Of a DNA stretch of 64,000 nucleotides, positions 26,914 to 36,671 are shown one piece after another. The stretch's first letter is position 1; each line of letters begins with the position of its first letter. A program made the position numbers and the translations under genes. Below the pieces are notes generated by a model. That model did not search any database, had not been told where the DNA came from, and saw only the letters and a program-made list of their open reading frames with translations. Origin of the DNA: Pinibacter aurantiacus (GTDB lineage Bacteria; Bacteroidota; Bacteroidia; Chitinophagales; Chitinophagaceae); assembly GCF_019130065.1 (NCBI RefSeq), contig NZ_JAHSPG010000016.1, positions 248,001 to 312,000 on the forward strand, in the 5' to 3' direction.

Positions 26914-28902
26914 ATGATGCGACCCATATTAATGTCATTACTGCTGACCGGAATGCTGTTGGGTATGATCTCTTGTCAAAAAAACCAGGTAATTAGTTAT
27001 CCTGATGGCTGGTCCAAAGGCAGCGACAGTGGTGGGCACCAGTCTGTAGATACTTCTATTTTTGTAATAGACAAAAGCATGTACAGCAAAGCCAGGGTAT
27101 TTCCGGGAATGGTGGACCCCACGGAAAGAAGAGTAATGGATACGACTATATCCATTAATGCCACTTTCCAGGATGCAGGATTGTTCAATCAATACTTAAG
27201 AATATCTGTACAGCCTCAACCACAATTCAGTACCGGCTTGTGGGCTCCGGCGGGAGAGTTGATCATTATTGATGTGCCTGCAGACGGCATGGGCCTTTCA
27301 TTACAGATAGGTGCGCATACTGATAATTTAACGGGAATGGCGGATCTTGTGCGTGATCCGATTATTGTATCACAGACTACATTAAATCCGGGAAGAAACT
27401 ATGCTCGTAATCCATATGGCGGTACAATTTACGTAAGAGCTTCCCGCTCTCTTGGTAAAATTATCAACCTTACATTTTCCGGCGCTTGTGCACAACCTGA
27501 TTTTATTTTAGGAACCACTACCGACGAGGCTGCATGGGCGGCACAAGTAAAAAGATCCACAGTGCCATGGCTGGAACTGAGATCCAACAACTTCATTTTT
27601 ACACTGCCACGCGATAAATTTGACCAGTTCCCTTTGACCAACCCAATAGCATTAATGCAAACCTGGGATGACATCGTTAACAAGGATTATTATGGCTGGA
27701 TGGGACTTTCAGACACTGCTATGAATGATGTAGACAAAGCTCCGGGATTGCCGTGGCGCGCCGTTCAGGATATCCAGTTAACTGCAGGTTACGGGCATAG
27801 CAGCTATCCAATAGTATTGCAAAATGATAATAACTGGTTCACGGGAATTACTAATCTCAACACGATATTGGCTTCAGGTAACTGGGGCGTGCTTCATGAA
27901 CTGGGCCATAACTGCCAAATGGGTACTGTATGGAGTCTGAGTTCCCTGGGTGAAACATCCAACAACCTGTTTTCATTTAAGTACGCACACAGGAAAGGCG
28001 CTTCGCATGCCAGCATGGCAAAACTTCACCCTGCTTTACCTGGTACTACCGGCGCATTTGCAACGGGGCTTGCATATGCGGCAACCTCCGGGTTTAAAAA
28101 TTTCAACGTCGATGCAGCCATTAATGATCCCTTCAGAAGAATATTACCGTTTGTTCAGTTGTTTGAAAAAACAACTCCAAAAGGAGGAGGCGATGGTTAT
28201 AACCTAATGAATTACTGGTATCAGCAAGGCAGAAGAATACAACGTCTGAATTTTGATGATCAAAGTAAAATGGATTTCATCGTTGAAAACGCATGTGATT
28301 ATACAGGACAGAATCTTGAAAAATTCTTCTTCCAATGGGGTATTAATGTAAGCTCATTAGCCACTTCGCGGATCAGAGCAAAATATCCATTACCGGCAAC
28401 TGTTAAAGATCTTTGGACATACAATCCTATTATCGATACTGGTGGTACAAGAACAGTTAGCGGTAACCTTTATGTGTCTAAAACCGCGTGGGTGGTTAAC
28501 TCTAAAAGTTCCGATGACGGTTCAAATACCGCAGCAAAAGCTATAGATGGAAATACAGGTACTTATTGGCAAACACAATGGAGCAGCAATCCTGCCGGCA
28601 CCACTCACTTCGTAGTTATTGATATGGGAGCGACTTATACTATTTCTGGTGTTTCGCTTAACATGGATGCGTCCAGGTACTTTGACTATTGCAATGTATA
28701 TGCAAGTAAAACAACTACGTTTTCAGGTACACCCACTTATCAAACTACAAGTTTGGCCAGAAACAATACAGAGCAGGTAATGACATTTGCATCACCTGTA
28801 ACCTGTCGCTATTTAAAAATTGAAATACCAAGAACGTCAGGACACATCTATACAGATGCATCCAACACCATCAGGATAAGCGAAATAAGTGCGATCTATT
28901 AA
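26914..28902 (+). CDS. M60-family metallopeptidase with C-terminal discoidin (F5/8 C) domain
   Basis: A 662-residue lipoprotein (lipobox MISCQK, Cys 21). The zinc-binding HELGH is at 328-332 and the third ligand Glu is at 347 in GETSNN, matching the M60/enhancin spacing. M60 enzymes cut glycoproteins such as mucins, often needing O-glycans. Residues about 520-660 form an F5/8 type C (discoidin) carbohydrate-binding domain (NTAAKAIDGNTGTYWQT, HFVVIDMGATYTISGV). It is flanked by the two LamG/DUF4983-type lipoproteins on the same strand, with gaps of about 40 and 28 bases, so the three are likely cotranscribed. Its presence points to a protein-linked glycan as substrate. Confidence 0.9.
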   Translation: MMRPILMSLLLTGMLLGMISCQKNQVISYPDGWSKGSDSGGHQSVDTSIFVIDKSMYSKARVFPGMVDPTERRVMDTTISINATFQDAGLFNQYLRISVQPQPQFSTGLWAPAGELIIIDVPADGMGLSLQIGAHTDNLTGMADLVRDPIIVSQTTLNPGRNYARNPYGGTIYVRASRSLGKIINLTFSGACAQPDFILGTTTDEAAWAAQVKRSTVPWLELRSNNFIFTLPRDKFDQFPLTNPIALMQTWDDIVNKDYYGWMGLSDTAMNDVDKAPGLPWRAVQDIQLTAGYGHSSYPIVLQNDNNWFTGITNLNTILASGNWGVLHELGHNCQMGTVWSLSSLGETSNNLFSFKYAHRKGASHASMAKLHPALPGTTGAFATGLAYAATSGFKNFNVDAAINDPFRRILPFVQLFEKTTPKGGGDGYNLMNYWYQQGRRIQRLNFDDQSKMDFIVENACDYTGQNLEKFFFQWGINVSSLATSRIRAKYPLPATVKDLWTYNPIIDTGGTRTVSGNLYVSKTAWVVNSKSSDDGSNTAAKAIDGNTGTYWQTQWSSNPAGTTHFVVIDMGATYTISGVSLNMDASRYFDYCNVYASKTTTFSGTPTYQTTSLARNNTEQVMTFASPVTCRYLKIEIPRTSGHIYTDASNTIRISEISAIY

Positions 28903-28930
28903 TAAACCAGAACTCAGTGAAATACCAATA

Positions 28931-30724
28931 ATGAAAAGTATTAGTATGCATAAAATAATTGTTTTTTCCGTTGCGATGTTTATCACTGCGGCAGGAATAT
29001 TACAGTCCTGTAAAAAATTTACCAATTTACCCCCCTACGAAGAAACCTATTCACCGGATACGCTTGCGAATGGTAAACGTAAAATGTTGATCATTGCAAT
29101 AGATGGTATTCGCGGACAGGAATTTCAAAAAGATAGCGGGAAAGTGATGTCAACCGTATGGTCATTGTTGCCGCACAGTAAATATAGCTTCTCAGGTATA
29201 GCTGACGATGCCGCAAATAATGCCGCTTCAATAGCCGCGCTATTAAACGGAGTTTCAAGCAGCGTTTCAGGAATAAGTGACAGCACATTACAAATGCAAT
29301 CTAATCCCAGCGATCCTGAAGCAAGCAATCAAATAACACTTAATGTATTTGCACGTTTGACCGATGCTAACCCATTTATAAACATTGCTGCGATAACACC
29401 CTGGAGACAATTCAGCAAAAGGTTTTTGTCGTATGCCAATATGAACTATGTTACAACGGGAGATGCTGAGTCAAAGGATTCTGCTGTTAGTGTATTGACA
29501 AAGTCAAATGCCGACATCGTATTTGTGCATTTGAACGGTCCGGAGATAGCCGGCGAGGCTAATGATTTTGTATTTAGTGATGCTAATTACAAACAAGCTG
29601 TGAGCAATACTGACAATTATGTCAAAAGCATTATGCAGGCATTGCAAAACAGAACGCACTACAATGACGGCAAGGAAAATTGGATGGTAGTGATTACATC
29701 TAATTCAGGTGGAAACAAAGGAACCATCGCACAGCAAAAAAGTATATTCTCGTTGTATTATAATAAAGGGTTTAATTCAAAATTGTTTAACCCTATTGCA
29801 TGTACAGCTTTAAGAGTATATGGTGATACTGCTGCAGGAACAACCCTTCCGGGAATAGTGCTTTTGAGCGGTAAAACTGCAAATCCAAATTTTAACATCC
29901 CAAAAAATCAGGGGTTGACAGCAGAGTTTAGAATTAAATACATCCCTGATGCATCAGGAAACTACTCTTATTCTAACCCTTTCATTTTTGGTACAGAACA
30001 AGATCGTTATTATCCACCGGGATGGAGCTTTTGGATGGGCGGTAGTAATTTGGCATTTTGTCTTAAACCAGGCACAGCTGCAGGCAACGCTAAACCAGAG
30101 ACAACTGCAGGTGCTTTTAACGATGGCAAATGGCATACCGTTGCCGGAACAATAACCAATACAGGCACATCATCTACCGTAACTATTTTTAAAGATGGTT
30201 TAAAACAGGGAAGCTCCACTCAGCCAATGCCCGCAGGACTTGATAGCATTCATAGCACATTTCCCCTGGCCCTTGGAAATCGTGTAGGCGCAGCAAAAGA
30301 TCCGTTTGGTCAAAAAGTAGATCCTAATTTTTATATTAATGATATAAGAATCTGGAAGACTGTATTGCCCGATAGTATCCTATTCAATTATGTATCACTT
30401 AAAGATGCTACGCAGCATCCTTATTACAGCAGCATGGTAGGATATTGGCCTTGTGATGAAGGCGGTGGCGATACGCTTAAATCAAAACTGGCAACTGCTG
30501 CAAATTTTGTTGCAAGCAAAGCGCCTGGCGTGGTAGCTAAGTGGTATTTATTGAATGACGCTCCGCAAACATTTGGAACTCCTACAGGAGATCCTTTAAC
30601 AAGAAATACAAGCCTTTTCCCGAATGTTTTGTACTGGTTCAATGTGCCGGTAAGTGGCGGTTGGAAACCAGCGTTGGACTATACTCAATGGCTTGATCAA
30701 TATCTGGTTGAATTTTCGAGATAA
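28931..30724 (+). CDS. LamG lipoprotein with degenerate phosphatase-like domain (second copy)
   Basis: A 597-residue paralogue of the protein at 25113. The open frame starts at 28889, but that overlaps the M60 gene. The ATG at 28931 directly begins MKSISMHKIIVFSVAM with lipobox ILQSCKK, so I chose it. The N-terminal domain starts MLIIAIDGIRGQEF. Its later metal sites are again degraded (VHLNGPEIAGE and TSNSGGNKG in place of DxxGH and DHG). A LamG domain follows (LTAEFRIKYI, GKWHTVAGTI), then the same type of tail as its paralogue. It is probably surface-exposed and non-catalytic. Confidence 0.75.
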   Translation: MKSISMHKIIVFSVAMFITAAGILQSCKKFTNLPPYEETYSPDTLANGKRKMLIIAIDGIRGQEFQKDSGKVMSTVWSLLPHSKYSFSGIADDAANNAASIAALLNGVSSSVSGISDSTLQMQSNPSDPEASNQITLNVFARLTDANPFINIAAITPWRQFSKRFLSYANMNYVTTGDAESKDSAVSVLTKSNADIVFVHLNGPEIAGEANDFVFSDANYKQAVSNTDNYVKSIMQALQNRTHYNDGKENWMVVITSNSGGNKGTIAQQKSIFSLYYNKGFNSKLFNPIACTALRVYGDTAAGTTLPGIVLLSGKTANPNFNIPKNQGLTAEFRIKYIPDASGNYSYSNPFIFGTEQDRYYPPGWSFWMGGSNLAFCLKPGTAAGNAKPETTAGAFNDGKWHTVAGTITNTGTSSTVTIFKDGLKQGSSTQPMPAGLDSIHSTFPLALGNRVGAAKDPFGQKVDPNFYINDIRIWKTVLPDSILFNYVSLKDATQHPYYSSMVGYWPCDEGGGDTLKSKLATAANFVASKAPGVVAKWYLLNDAPQTFGTPTGDPLTRNTSLFPNVLYWFNVPVSGGWKPALDYTQWLDQYLVEFSR

Positions 30725-30785
30725 GAGTAAAAAACAGAATAAAGAATTCAATGTTGTTTAACTAAGTAATTGCATGCCTCTCAAA

Positions 30786-30980
30786 TTAATGTCCTACGGA
30801 CAATGGTGTTCTTTCTGTTAGACCTTCTATTGATATAAATGCCCTACGGGCAATTGAACATTCCGCGTAGCGGAACAATATCAATAGAAATTGTAAAAGA
30901 TGCACATATTGCCCGTAGGGCATTTATATCAATAGAAAATGTAGCAATAAGTACTCTTTGTCCGTAGGACATTAATATAG
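30786..30980. repeat. TACGG-core palindromic repeat cluster
   Basis: Several small palindromes: TGTCCTACGGACA (about 30789), TGCCCTACGGGCA (about 30840), TTCCGCGTAGCGGAA, and their inverted partners TGCCCGTAGGGCA (about 30910) and TCCGTAGGACA (about 30960). Each is joined by the spacer TTCTATTGATAT or its complement ATATCAATAGAA. The 359-base gap between 30725 and 31083 holds nothing else I recognise. A second cluster lies at 36405-36550. Confidence 0.8.
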
Positions 30981-31083
30981 CAAAACTTGAAGCTTAACTA
31001 AACGACATTGACTAAAGAATATCATAAAATCATTTGCAACGATTCAGTAGATTGCTGTCGTTGCCGCAAACATAAATGTATTA

Positions 31084-32211
31084 ATGAAACGATTATTATT
31101 TGTCGCAGCAGCTGCTTTATTAAACCTGACAACTTTTTCACAAACTGGTCCTTCATGGGGGCCGTACATAGGTGCAAAATTTGCAGGCAAACAAGAAGCT
31201 GACTTGTTAATGGCTGACGTTAGAGTAACACCGGAAGCCAACGCACCTTTCACATATAGTTGCAGCATACAATTTAAGATAGGAAAAAGTGGTGGTTATT
31301 GCGGTGTTCAAAATAAAAACGGCAATGCCAGCACCAGCAAACCATTGAACAATATTTTCTCTGTATGGGATTTCCCTAATAAAGTTCAGATACATGCATC
31401 CTATAAAGATCCTATGACTTTTGTTGGTGGCTTTGGAGGAGAAGGAACAGGATTACATTCACATTGTGATTTCGGAGGCGTTCAGGGTCAATGGTACACG
31501 AATGTGGTAAGACGCTGGTACACGGGCGGAGATAAAACCCAGGTTGGATATTTTATCTATGATCATACAAGAAATGAATGGCGTCATTATGTGACCTTCG
31601 AGGTTCCTGAAGCTGATGCCAAATTGGGAAGCGGCATCTCGAGCTTTTTGGAAAATTTTGCTGATCAGCGTAAAAGCCCAAGAACTACAGAATATAAAAG
31701 TTATTGGTTACTGACTACGGCTAACCAATGGCTCCACGCAGATTCTCTTAAAGCAGACGCAGGAAAGAATGGTTTTTGGGACGCTAAATCATTAGGCAGC
31801 GATGGCATTCGCCTTACTTCATGTGGTGTATGGGATTCTACAGAAAAAAAGCCAATAACTTTTCCTGTTACAGAAACGGCCAAAGTACCTGCTATCATTA
31901 AACCTGCTGATATTTACGATTTAGGCGCATTCTACGACAAGGGCGAAAAAATGATTTATGTAAACTGGTCCATAGAAGCTTCTGGTGCACCACAGCTATC
32001 GTACAGTATTGCCGTATATGATAACCGCCAGAAAACAGGAACTTCCATTGTAAAAAAGGAAGGAACCGATCCTGATATCAGAAGCGTCGCATTGGCGGCA
32101 ACGAATCTATCAACAACAGAAAAATCATATTATGTAACCTTGACTTTAACTGACATTTTCAATCAGGCTTCAAAAGTAAAAGAGTTTACATTGAGAGACT
32201 TAAAACCCTAG
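31084..32211 (+). CDS. DUF3472 domain protein, secreted
   Basis: A 375-residue exported protein with a signal peptide cut about TTFSQ. The body has the DUF3472 character: a beta-rich domain with VGGFGGEGTGLHSHCDFGG, then GQWYTNVVRRWYTGGDKTQVGYFIYD. The C-terminal 100 residues look like a fibronectin/Ig-like module (IYVNWSIEASGAPQLSYSIAVYD). DUF3472 proteins occur often in polysaccharide-utilisation loci, but I know of no settled activity. A terminator hairpin follows. Confidence 0.75.
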   Translation: MKRLLFVAAAALLNLTTFSQTGPSWGPYIGAKFAGKQEADLLMADVRVTPEANAPFTYSCSIQFKIGKSGGYCGVQNKNGNASTSKPLNNIFSVWDFPNKVQIHASYKDPMTFVGGFGGEGTGLHSHCDFGGVQGQWYTNVVRRWYTGGDKTQVGYFIYDHTRNEWRHYVTFEVPEADAKLGSGISSFLENFADQRKSPRTTEYKSYWLLTTANQWLHADSLKADAGKNGFWDAKSLGSDGIRLTSCGVWDSTEKKPITFPVTETAKVPAIIKPADIYDLGAFYDKGEKMIYVNWSIEASGAPQLSYSIAVYDNRQKTGTSIVKKEGTDPDIRSVALAATNLSTTEKSYYVTLTLTDIFNQASKVKEFTLRDLKP

Positions 32212-32232
32212 CAATCCAATTACGCTAAGAAG

Positions 32233-32260
32233 AGCAACTCAACTGTTGAGTTGCTTCTTA
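32233..32260 (+). terminator. Terminator after DUF3472 gene
   Basis: GCAACTCAA and TTGAGTTGC form a 9-bp stem with a CTG loop, framed by AAGA and TTCTT. It lies about 20 bases past the stop. Confidence 0.7.
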
Positions 32261-32301
32261 TTTAATTCCGACAGAAAATTTCGTCGTAAATCTCATCATT
32301 A

Positions 32302-33540
32302 ATGAAAAATTATTTTTTAGCAACCTTACTATTTATAGGGTTTAACACTGCCAACTATGCTCAAAGTGTAACGTCCGTTACCACCACTGCACAGAAACCA
32401 GATGACGTGAAATTTGATTTCATTTGCCATCCATATTTGCAGAACATGACCACTTCCGGTGTGTCCATATTTTGGTTAATGAATAAAAATTGTACGAGCT
32501 GGATTGAATTTGGTGAAACCCAGGCATTGGGTAAAAAAGCCGTTAACTCTGCCAATGGACAAATTGATGCTAATTCTGAAATTCAAAAAGTAGCAATTGA
32601 GAACTTAGTTCCCGGTAAAACTTATTATTACAGAACTGCTTCGAAAAGTATCGTGAAATATGAATCATATAACGTAGTGTTTAAAGATACCGTGTATAGC
32701 GAGCTATATACGTTTACATTGCCTGCTGAGAAAGTCTCAAAATTTTCGTTTTTAGTTTTTGGTGATGTACACAACAAGTGTGAATACATTAAGGAAGTGA
32801 TGACCCATGAAAAGGATTTCGATTTTGTGATTTTCAACGGAGATGTTGTTGCCGACATAATGAGCGAAAAGCAGATCTATGGCAACTTTCTTGATAAGAT
32901 TTCCGGATTCTTTGCCGCACAAAAACCTTTTATTTATGAACGCGGTAATCATGAAACCCGCGGTGGATATACGCGGTCGCTGCTCAAATATTTTGATTAT
33001 CCTGCCAATCACTATTATCATAATTTCCTCTACGGTAATACGAATTTTACGTTTCTTGACTGCGGAGAAGATAAAGAAGATAACAAGTATGAAAGTTATT
33101 TTGGGCTTGCAGACTATGATGCGTACAGAAAAAAACAAGCCGAGTGGTACAGCAGTTTAATTCAAACCAAAGAATATAAAAAAGCTGTAAACAGGATCAT
33201 TTGCTCACATATACCTATTTACAAGGCCTACGATAACGATAAAGAGGGTGGAGGAGACTGGCATGGTGCGTCTGATCTTAGAGATAATTTTTTACCGCTT
33301 TTTCAACAAACTAAAATTGACCTGATGTTAAACGGACATACACATATGCCCCGTCTTCTAACTCCGGCACAAGCGGAAAGCCCTTATTTTGTAGCAATTA
33401 GCGGATCTCCGATTTACGAGAACTATTCAACACCTAAAAGATTTACAGCCTATACGCTGGTAGAAATAAATGGCAGTAAGATAACAGTTACACTTAAAAA
33501 GCCTGATGGCAGCATTATTGATAAAGCCGAAGTAAAATAA
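32302..33540 (+). CDS. Secreted metallophosphoesterase (purple acid phosphatase-like)
   Basis: A 412-residue exported protein (signal peptide ending NYAQ). An N-terminal fibronectin-like domain (about 30-135) precedes a calcineurin-like catalytic domain with the full motif set: GDVHNK, FNGDVV, ERGNHETRG, CSHIPIY and LNGHTHMP. These residues bind two metal ions in phosphomono- or diesterases. The N-terminal domain plus this core resembles purple acid phosphatases. In this locus it could release phosphate from a phosphorylated glycan; substrate unproven. It has its own strong terminator. Confidence 0.88.
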   Translation: MKNYFLATLLFIGFNTANYAQSVTSVTTTAQKPDDVKFDFICHPYLQNMTTSGVSIFWLMNKNCTSWIEFGETQALGKKAVNSANGQIDANSEIQKVAIENLVPGKTYYYRTASKSIVKYESYNVVFKDTVYSELYTFTLPAEKVSKFSFLVFGDVHNKCEYIKEVMTHEKDFDFVIFNGDVVADIMSEKQIYGNFLDKISGFFAAQKPFIYERGNHETRGGYTRSLLKYFDYPANHYYHNFLYGNTNFTFLDCGEDKEDNKYESYFGLADYDAYRKKQAEWYSSLIQTKEYKKAVNRIICSHIPIYKAYDNDKEGGGDWHGASDLRDNFLPLFQQTKIDLMLNGHTHMPRLLTPAQAESPYFVAISGSPIYENYSTPKRFTAYTLVEINGSKITVTLKKPDGSIIDKAEVK

Positions 33541-33609
33541 ATTACAAAACACAAATTGGGCCGCGAAAAAATATCCGGTCATTTTGGTGCCGTCCAGTAC
33601 AGATCATGC

Positions 33610-33653
33610 AAACAAGGATCGGTTTGAAATAACCGATCCTTGTTTGTTTTTTC
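33610..33653 (+). terminator. Strong terminator after metallophosphoesterase gene
   Basis: A perfect 15-bp stem (33610-33624 with 33631-33645), loop TGAAAT, followed by a T-run. It is about 70 bases past the stop. Confidence 0.9.
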
Positions 33654-33700
33654 CTAAAGATCAATATGGGGCGCATTTGAAAGCCATAATCTTATACTAA

Positions 33701-35059
33701 ATGCGAAAACTTACATTTTTATTATTAGCACTGATTACAACTAGTTCAGCACTGGCTCAAAAACAAGAACTACGCGCTGATAGTATTTTCCATCAAATGA
33801 AAAAAGTAGCCGATTGGCAATGGAGAACCCTGGAAACCGATGGCTGGAAAAATCCTAAGAAAGACTGGACCAGCGGAGCCATGTACGCCGGAATGATGGC
33901 CTGGGGGAAAATAGCCAACGATGAAATTTATTATAAAAAACTAATACAGGTAGGAGAAGACAATCAATGGAAAATAGGCCATTATCGTCGCTTTGCAGAT
34001 GATTATTGTGTAGGACAACTTTATTCCCAGCTGTATACCATTTATAAAGATCCACGCTATATTGAGGATTTTAAATCCGAGGCCGATACTATTGCTTCAC
34101 TGCCGCATACGGAAAGCCTGGAGTGGAAAAATGGAGTTCACACGCGTGAGTGGGCATGGTGCGATGCCTTATTTATGGGACCTCCTGCATTAGCTTATCT
34201 AACTCAAGCAACCGGTGATTCAAAGTACCTGGATGCATCATCTCAACTATGGTGGAAATCCACAGAGTACCTGTATGATAAAGAAGAGTCCTTGTATTAT
34301 CGGGATAGTCGGTATTTCAATAAGAAAGAAAAGAACGGCGCAAAGGTATTTTGGAGCCGCGGAAACGGTTGGGTAATGGGAGGCTTGGTAAGGGTCTTAA
34401 CGGTAATGCCGAAGGATCATGCCGACAGAGCGAGGTTCATTCAACTTTTCCAAGACATGTCAGAAAAGATAGCCAGTATTCAATTGGCTGATGGAAGCTG
34501 GCACGCCAGTTTGCTTGATCCTGCAACGTACCCGGTAAAAGAAACCAGTGGTACCGGTTTCTTCTGTTATGCTTTAACGTGGGGAATTAATCAGGGAATC
34601 TTGCCTTATAAAAAATATGGACCAGTTGTAACCAAAGCCTGGAATGCGCTTACCACTTCTGTACATCCCGATGGTAAACTGGGATACGTTCAGGCGCAGG
34701 GCGCGGCTCCTGATAAAGTAACCTATGACGATACCGATGTGTATGGTGTTGGAGCATTTCTATTGGCTGGGTCTGAAATGTTACACATGACAATTGACCA
34801 GCAGAAAAATACTGCCATGGTGCAGGCCGTTAATCCTGCCGCATCAGAACAGAATATAAAAGCAACGGTTGAATGGACATCTGTAACTGCTCAAATTAAG
34901 AAAGCCAAAGTGAAAGGTCTTGTGTTAGAAGATGCCATATCGGGAGAACAAATTCCTTTTGAAATAATTTACACGGATGACAGAAAGCCGAAATCAATTG
35001 TTTTTGAAACATCTTTATCCGCCGGCAGCAGTAAATTCTTCAGAATAAAAAAGAGCTGA
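33701..35059 (+). CDS. Glycoside hydrolase family 88/105 (unsaturated uronyl hydrolase)
   Basis: A 452-residue exported (alpha/alpha)6-barrel enzyme with a signal peptide cut after about ALAQ (20). Typical motifs: DWTSGAMYAGMMAW (55-68), FADDYCVGQ (98-106) and TREWAWCDALFMGPP (148-162) with the likely catalytic Asp at 155, then SRGNGWVMGGL. These families remove the 4,5-unsaturated uronic acid left by polysaccharide lyases or lyase-like steps. The substrate therefore probably contains glucuronic or galacturonic acid. A C-terminal beta-domain of about 80 residues follows. Confidence 0.92.
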   Translation: MRKLTFLLLALITTSSALAQKQELRADSIFHQMKKVADWQWRTLETDGWKNPKKDWTSGAMYAGMMAWGKIANDEIYYKKLIQVGEDNQWKIGHYRRFADDYCVGQLYSQLYTIYKDPRYIEDFKSEADTIASLPHTESLEWKNGVHTREWAWCDALFMGPPALAYLTQATGDSKYLDASSQLWWKSTEYLYDKEESLYYRDSRYFNKKEKNGAKVFWSRGNGWVMGGLVRVLTVMPKDHADRARFIQLFQDMSEKIASIQLADGSWHASLLDPATYPVKETSGTGFFCYALTWGINQGILPYKKYGPVVTKAWNALTTSVHPDGKLGYVQAQGAAPDKVTYDDTDVYGVGAFLLAGSEMLHMTIDQQKNTAMVQAVNPAASEQNIKATVEWTSVTAQIKKAKVKGLVLEDAISGEQIPFEIIYTDDRKPKSIVFETSLSAGSSKFFRIKKS

Positions 35060-35096
35060 TCATCTACAAGACTAAGCATAACACGAAATCTAAATT

Positions 35097-36359
35097 ATGA
35101 GATCATTTAAAAAGACATTCATTTTCCTGCTGGTTGCTGCAATGTGTTTAAATAACCAGGCGCTGTTAGCGCAAAAGAACAAAACGGCTAATTCAGCAAT
35201 AACAACAGGGCAGCAGGATCGCGAGTATTGGAGCAATCTGTTATACAAAATGGCTTCGCCCGTGATATTGAATTTGGCCAATAATACATTGAGGAAAAAT
35301 ATGCCGGTTGAAGTGCCGCCAGGTGCAAAACCCGATTTTTATAAAAAGGTAACTCATCTGGAAGCCGTTGGCCGCACAATGGCTGGAGTAGCGCCTTGGT
35401 TAGCATTACCAGACGATGATACCAGGGAAGGAAAGATGCGCAAGGAGCTACGGTTAGCATTGCTGAAAGGTATCGTTAATGCAGTTGATCCGGCAAGTCC
35501 TGATTATTTAAACTTTAGAACCGAAAGCCAGCCAATTGTGGATGCGGCGTATATGGCACAGGCATTTTTAAGAGCGCCCAAAGCCTTGTGGGAACCGTTG
35601 GATTCTTTAACCAAGAAAAGAGTGGCCGAAGAATTCAAAGCACTACGTACCAGAACCGGTGCTTATAACAACTGGTTACTGTTTGCGGGGATTAATGAAG
35701 TTTTCTTAATGACTATTGGAGAACAGGCTGATCCCGTACGTATTCAATATGCACAAAATAAAATTAAAGAATGGTATGTAGGAGATGGATGGTATAGCGA
35801 TGGACCCGGCTTTAGCATGGATTATTATAATAGCTACGTCATTCATCCTATGCTTGTTGATTTTTTTAAAGTACTATCGGCACGTAACAGAGTTAAGACA
35901 GAGGAGTATGATCTTGCCTTGAAACGCATGATCCGTTATTCTGAATTTTCAGAACGGTTTATCAGCCCCGAAGGAACCTATCCTGCATTTGGTCGTTCCA
36001 GCACCTATCGTACGGCAGCGTTTCAGGCTTTGGGACAAGTGGCTTTGATGGAAAAATTGCCAGAGTATATTCAGCCCGCGCAAGTTCGTTGTGGCATCAC
36101 TGCGGTAATGCACAGAATGTATGATCAGTGCAATAACTTTGATAGCAACGGCTGGCTCGTATTGGGCTTCTGTGGTTCACAACCTATGATTGCTGATAGC
36201 TATACTTCCACAGGAAGTTTATATATGGCCACATTAGGATTCTTGCCGCTGGGCTTACCGGCAGATAATAAATTCTGGACCGATCCCGCTGCTGACTGGA
36301 CCTCAAAAAAGGCATGGAGCAGCCAACCGTTTAAGAAAGACTATCATGTAGAGTATTAG
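35097..36359 (+). CDS. DUF2264 family protein (possible glucuronidase)
   Basis: A 420-residue exported protein with a signal peptide ending ALLAQ. Family features are visible: VEVPPGAKPD, LEAVGRTMAGVAPWLAL, NNWLLFAGINEVFLM, and WYVGDGWYSDGPGFSMDYYNSYVIHPML, all from the alpha-toroid typical of DUF2264. As I recall, members of this group have been assigned to glycoside hydrolase family GH154 with beta-glucuronidase activity; that link is from memory. It lies 37 bases after the GH88/105 gene, which fits a joint role on uronic acids. Confidence 0.85.
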   Translation: MRSFKKTFIFLLVAAMCLNNQALLAQKNKTANSAITTGQQDREYWSNLLYKMASPVILNLANNTLRKNMPVEVPPGAKPDFYKKVTHLEAVGRTMAGVAPWLALPDDDTREGKMRKELRLALLKGIVNAVDPASPDYLNFRTESQPIVDAAYMAQAFLRAPKALWEPLDSLTKKRVAEEFKALRTRTGAYNNWLLFAGINEVFLMTIGEQADPVRIQYAQNKIKEWYVGDGWYSDGPGFSMDYYNSYVIHPMLVDFFKVLSARNRVKTEEYDLALKRMIRYSEFSERFISPEGTYPAFGRSSTYRTAAFQALGQVALMEKLPEYIQPAQVRCGITAVMHRMYDQCNNFDSNGWLVLGFCGSQPMIADSYTSTGSLYMATLGFLPLGLPADNKFWTDPAADWTSKKAWSSQPFKKDYHVEY

Positions 36360-36404
36360 CATATACAATGCAATGCCGCTTCTTTAGGCAATTCGATTTT
36401 TGGT

Positions 36405-36550
36405 ATGTTAATGTCCTACGGACAAAAAGGCATTTGTGTCTACATTTTCTATTGATATCAATGCCCTACGGGCAAAGGTTCCGCATAGCGGAACAATATC
36501 AATAGAAAATCAACAGGAATGGTCCTTTTGCCCGTAGGGCATTAATGTTT
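36405..36550. repeat. TACGG-core palindromic repeat cluster (second)
   Basis: Same elements as at 30786: TGTCCTACGGACA, TTCTATTGATAT, TGCCCTACGGGCA, TTCCGCATAGCGGAA, ATATCAATAGAA and TGCCCGTAGGGCA. The 312-base gap (36360-36671) contains nothing else apart from the likely leader of the next gene. Confidence 0.8.
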
Positions 36551-36671
36551 TATGGAAACGGCATTGATATACAATTAATCAATTATGGAGTTATACAAAT
36601 TGGCATTGTTGAATGATTCAAAAGCGAACTATTACTTAGACCTTAATTGAAAACAATATCAGAGACAAACA

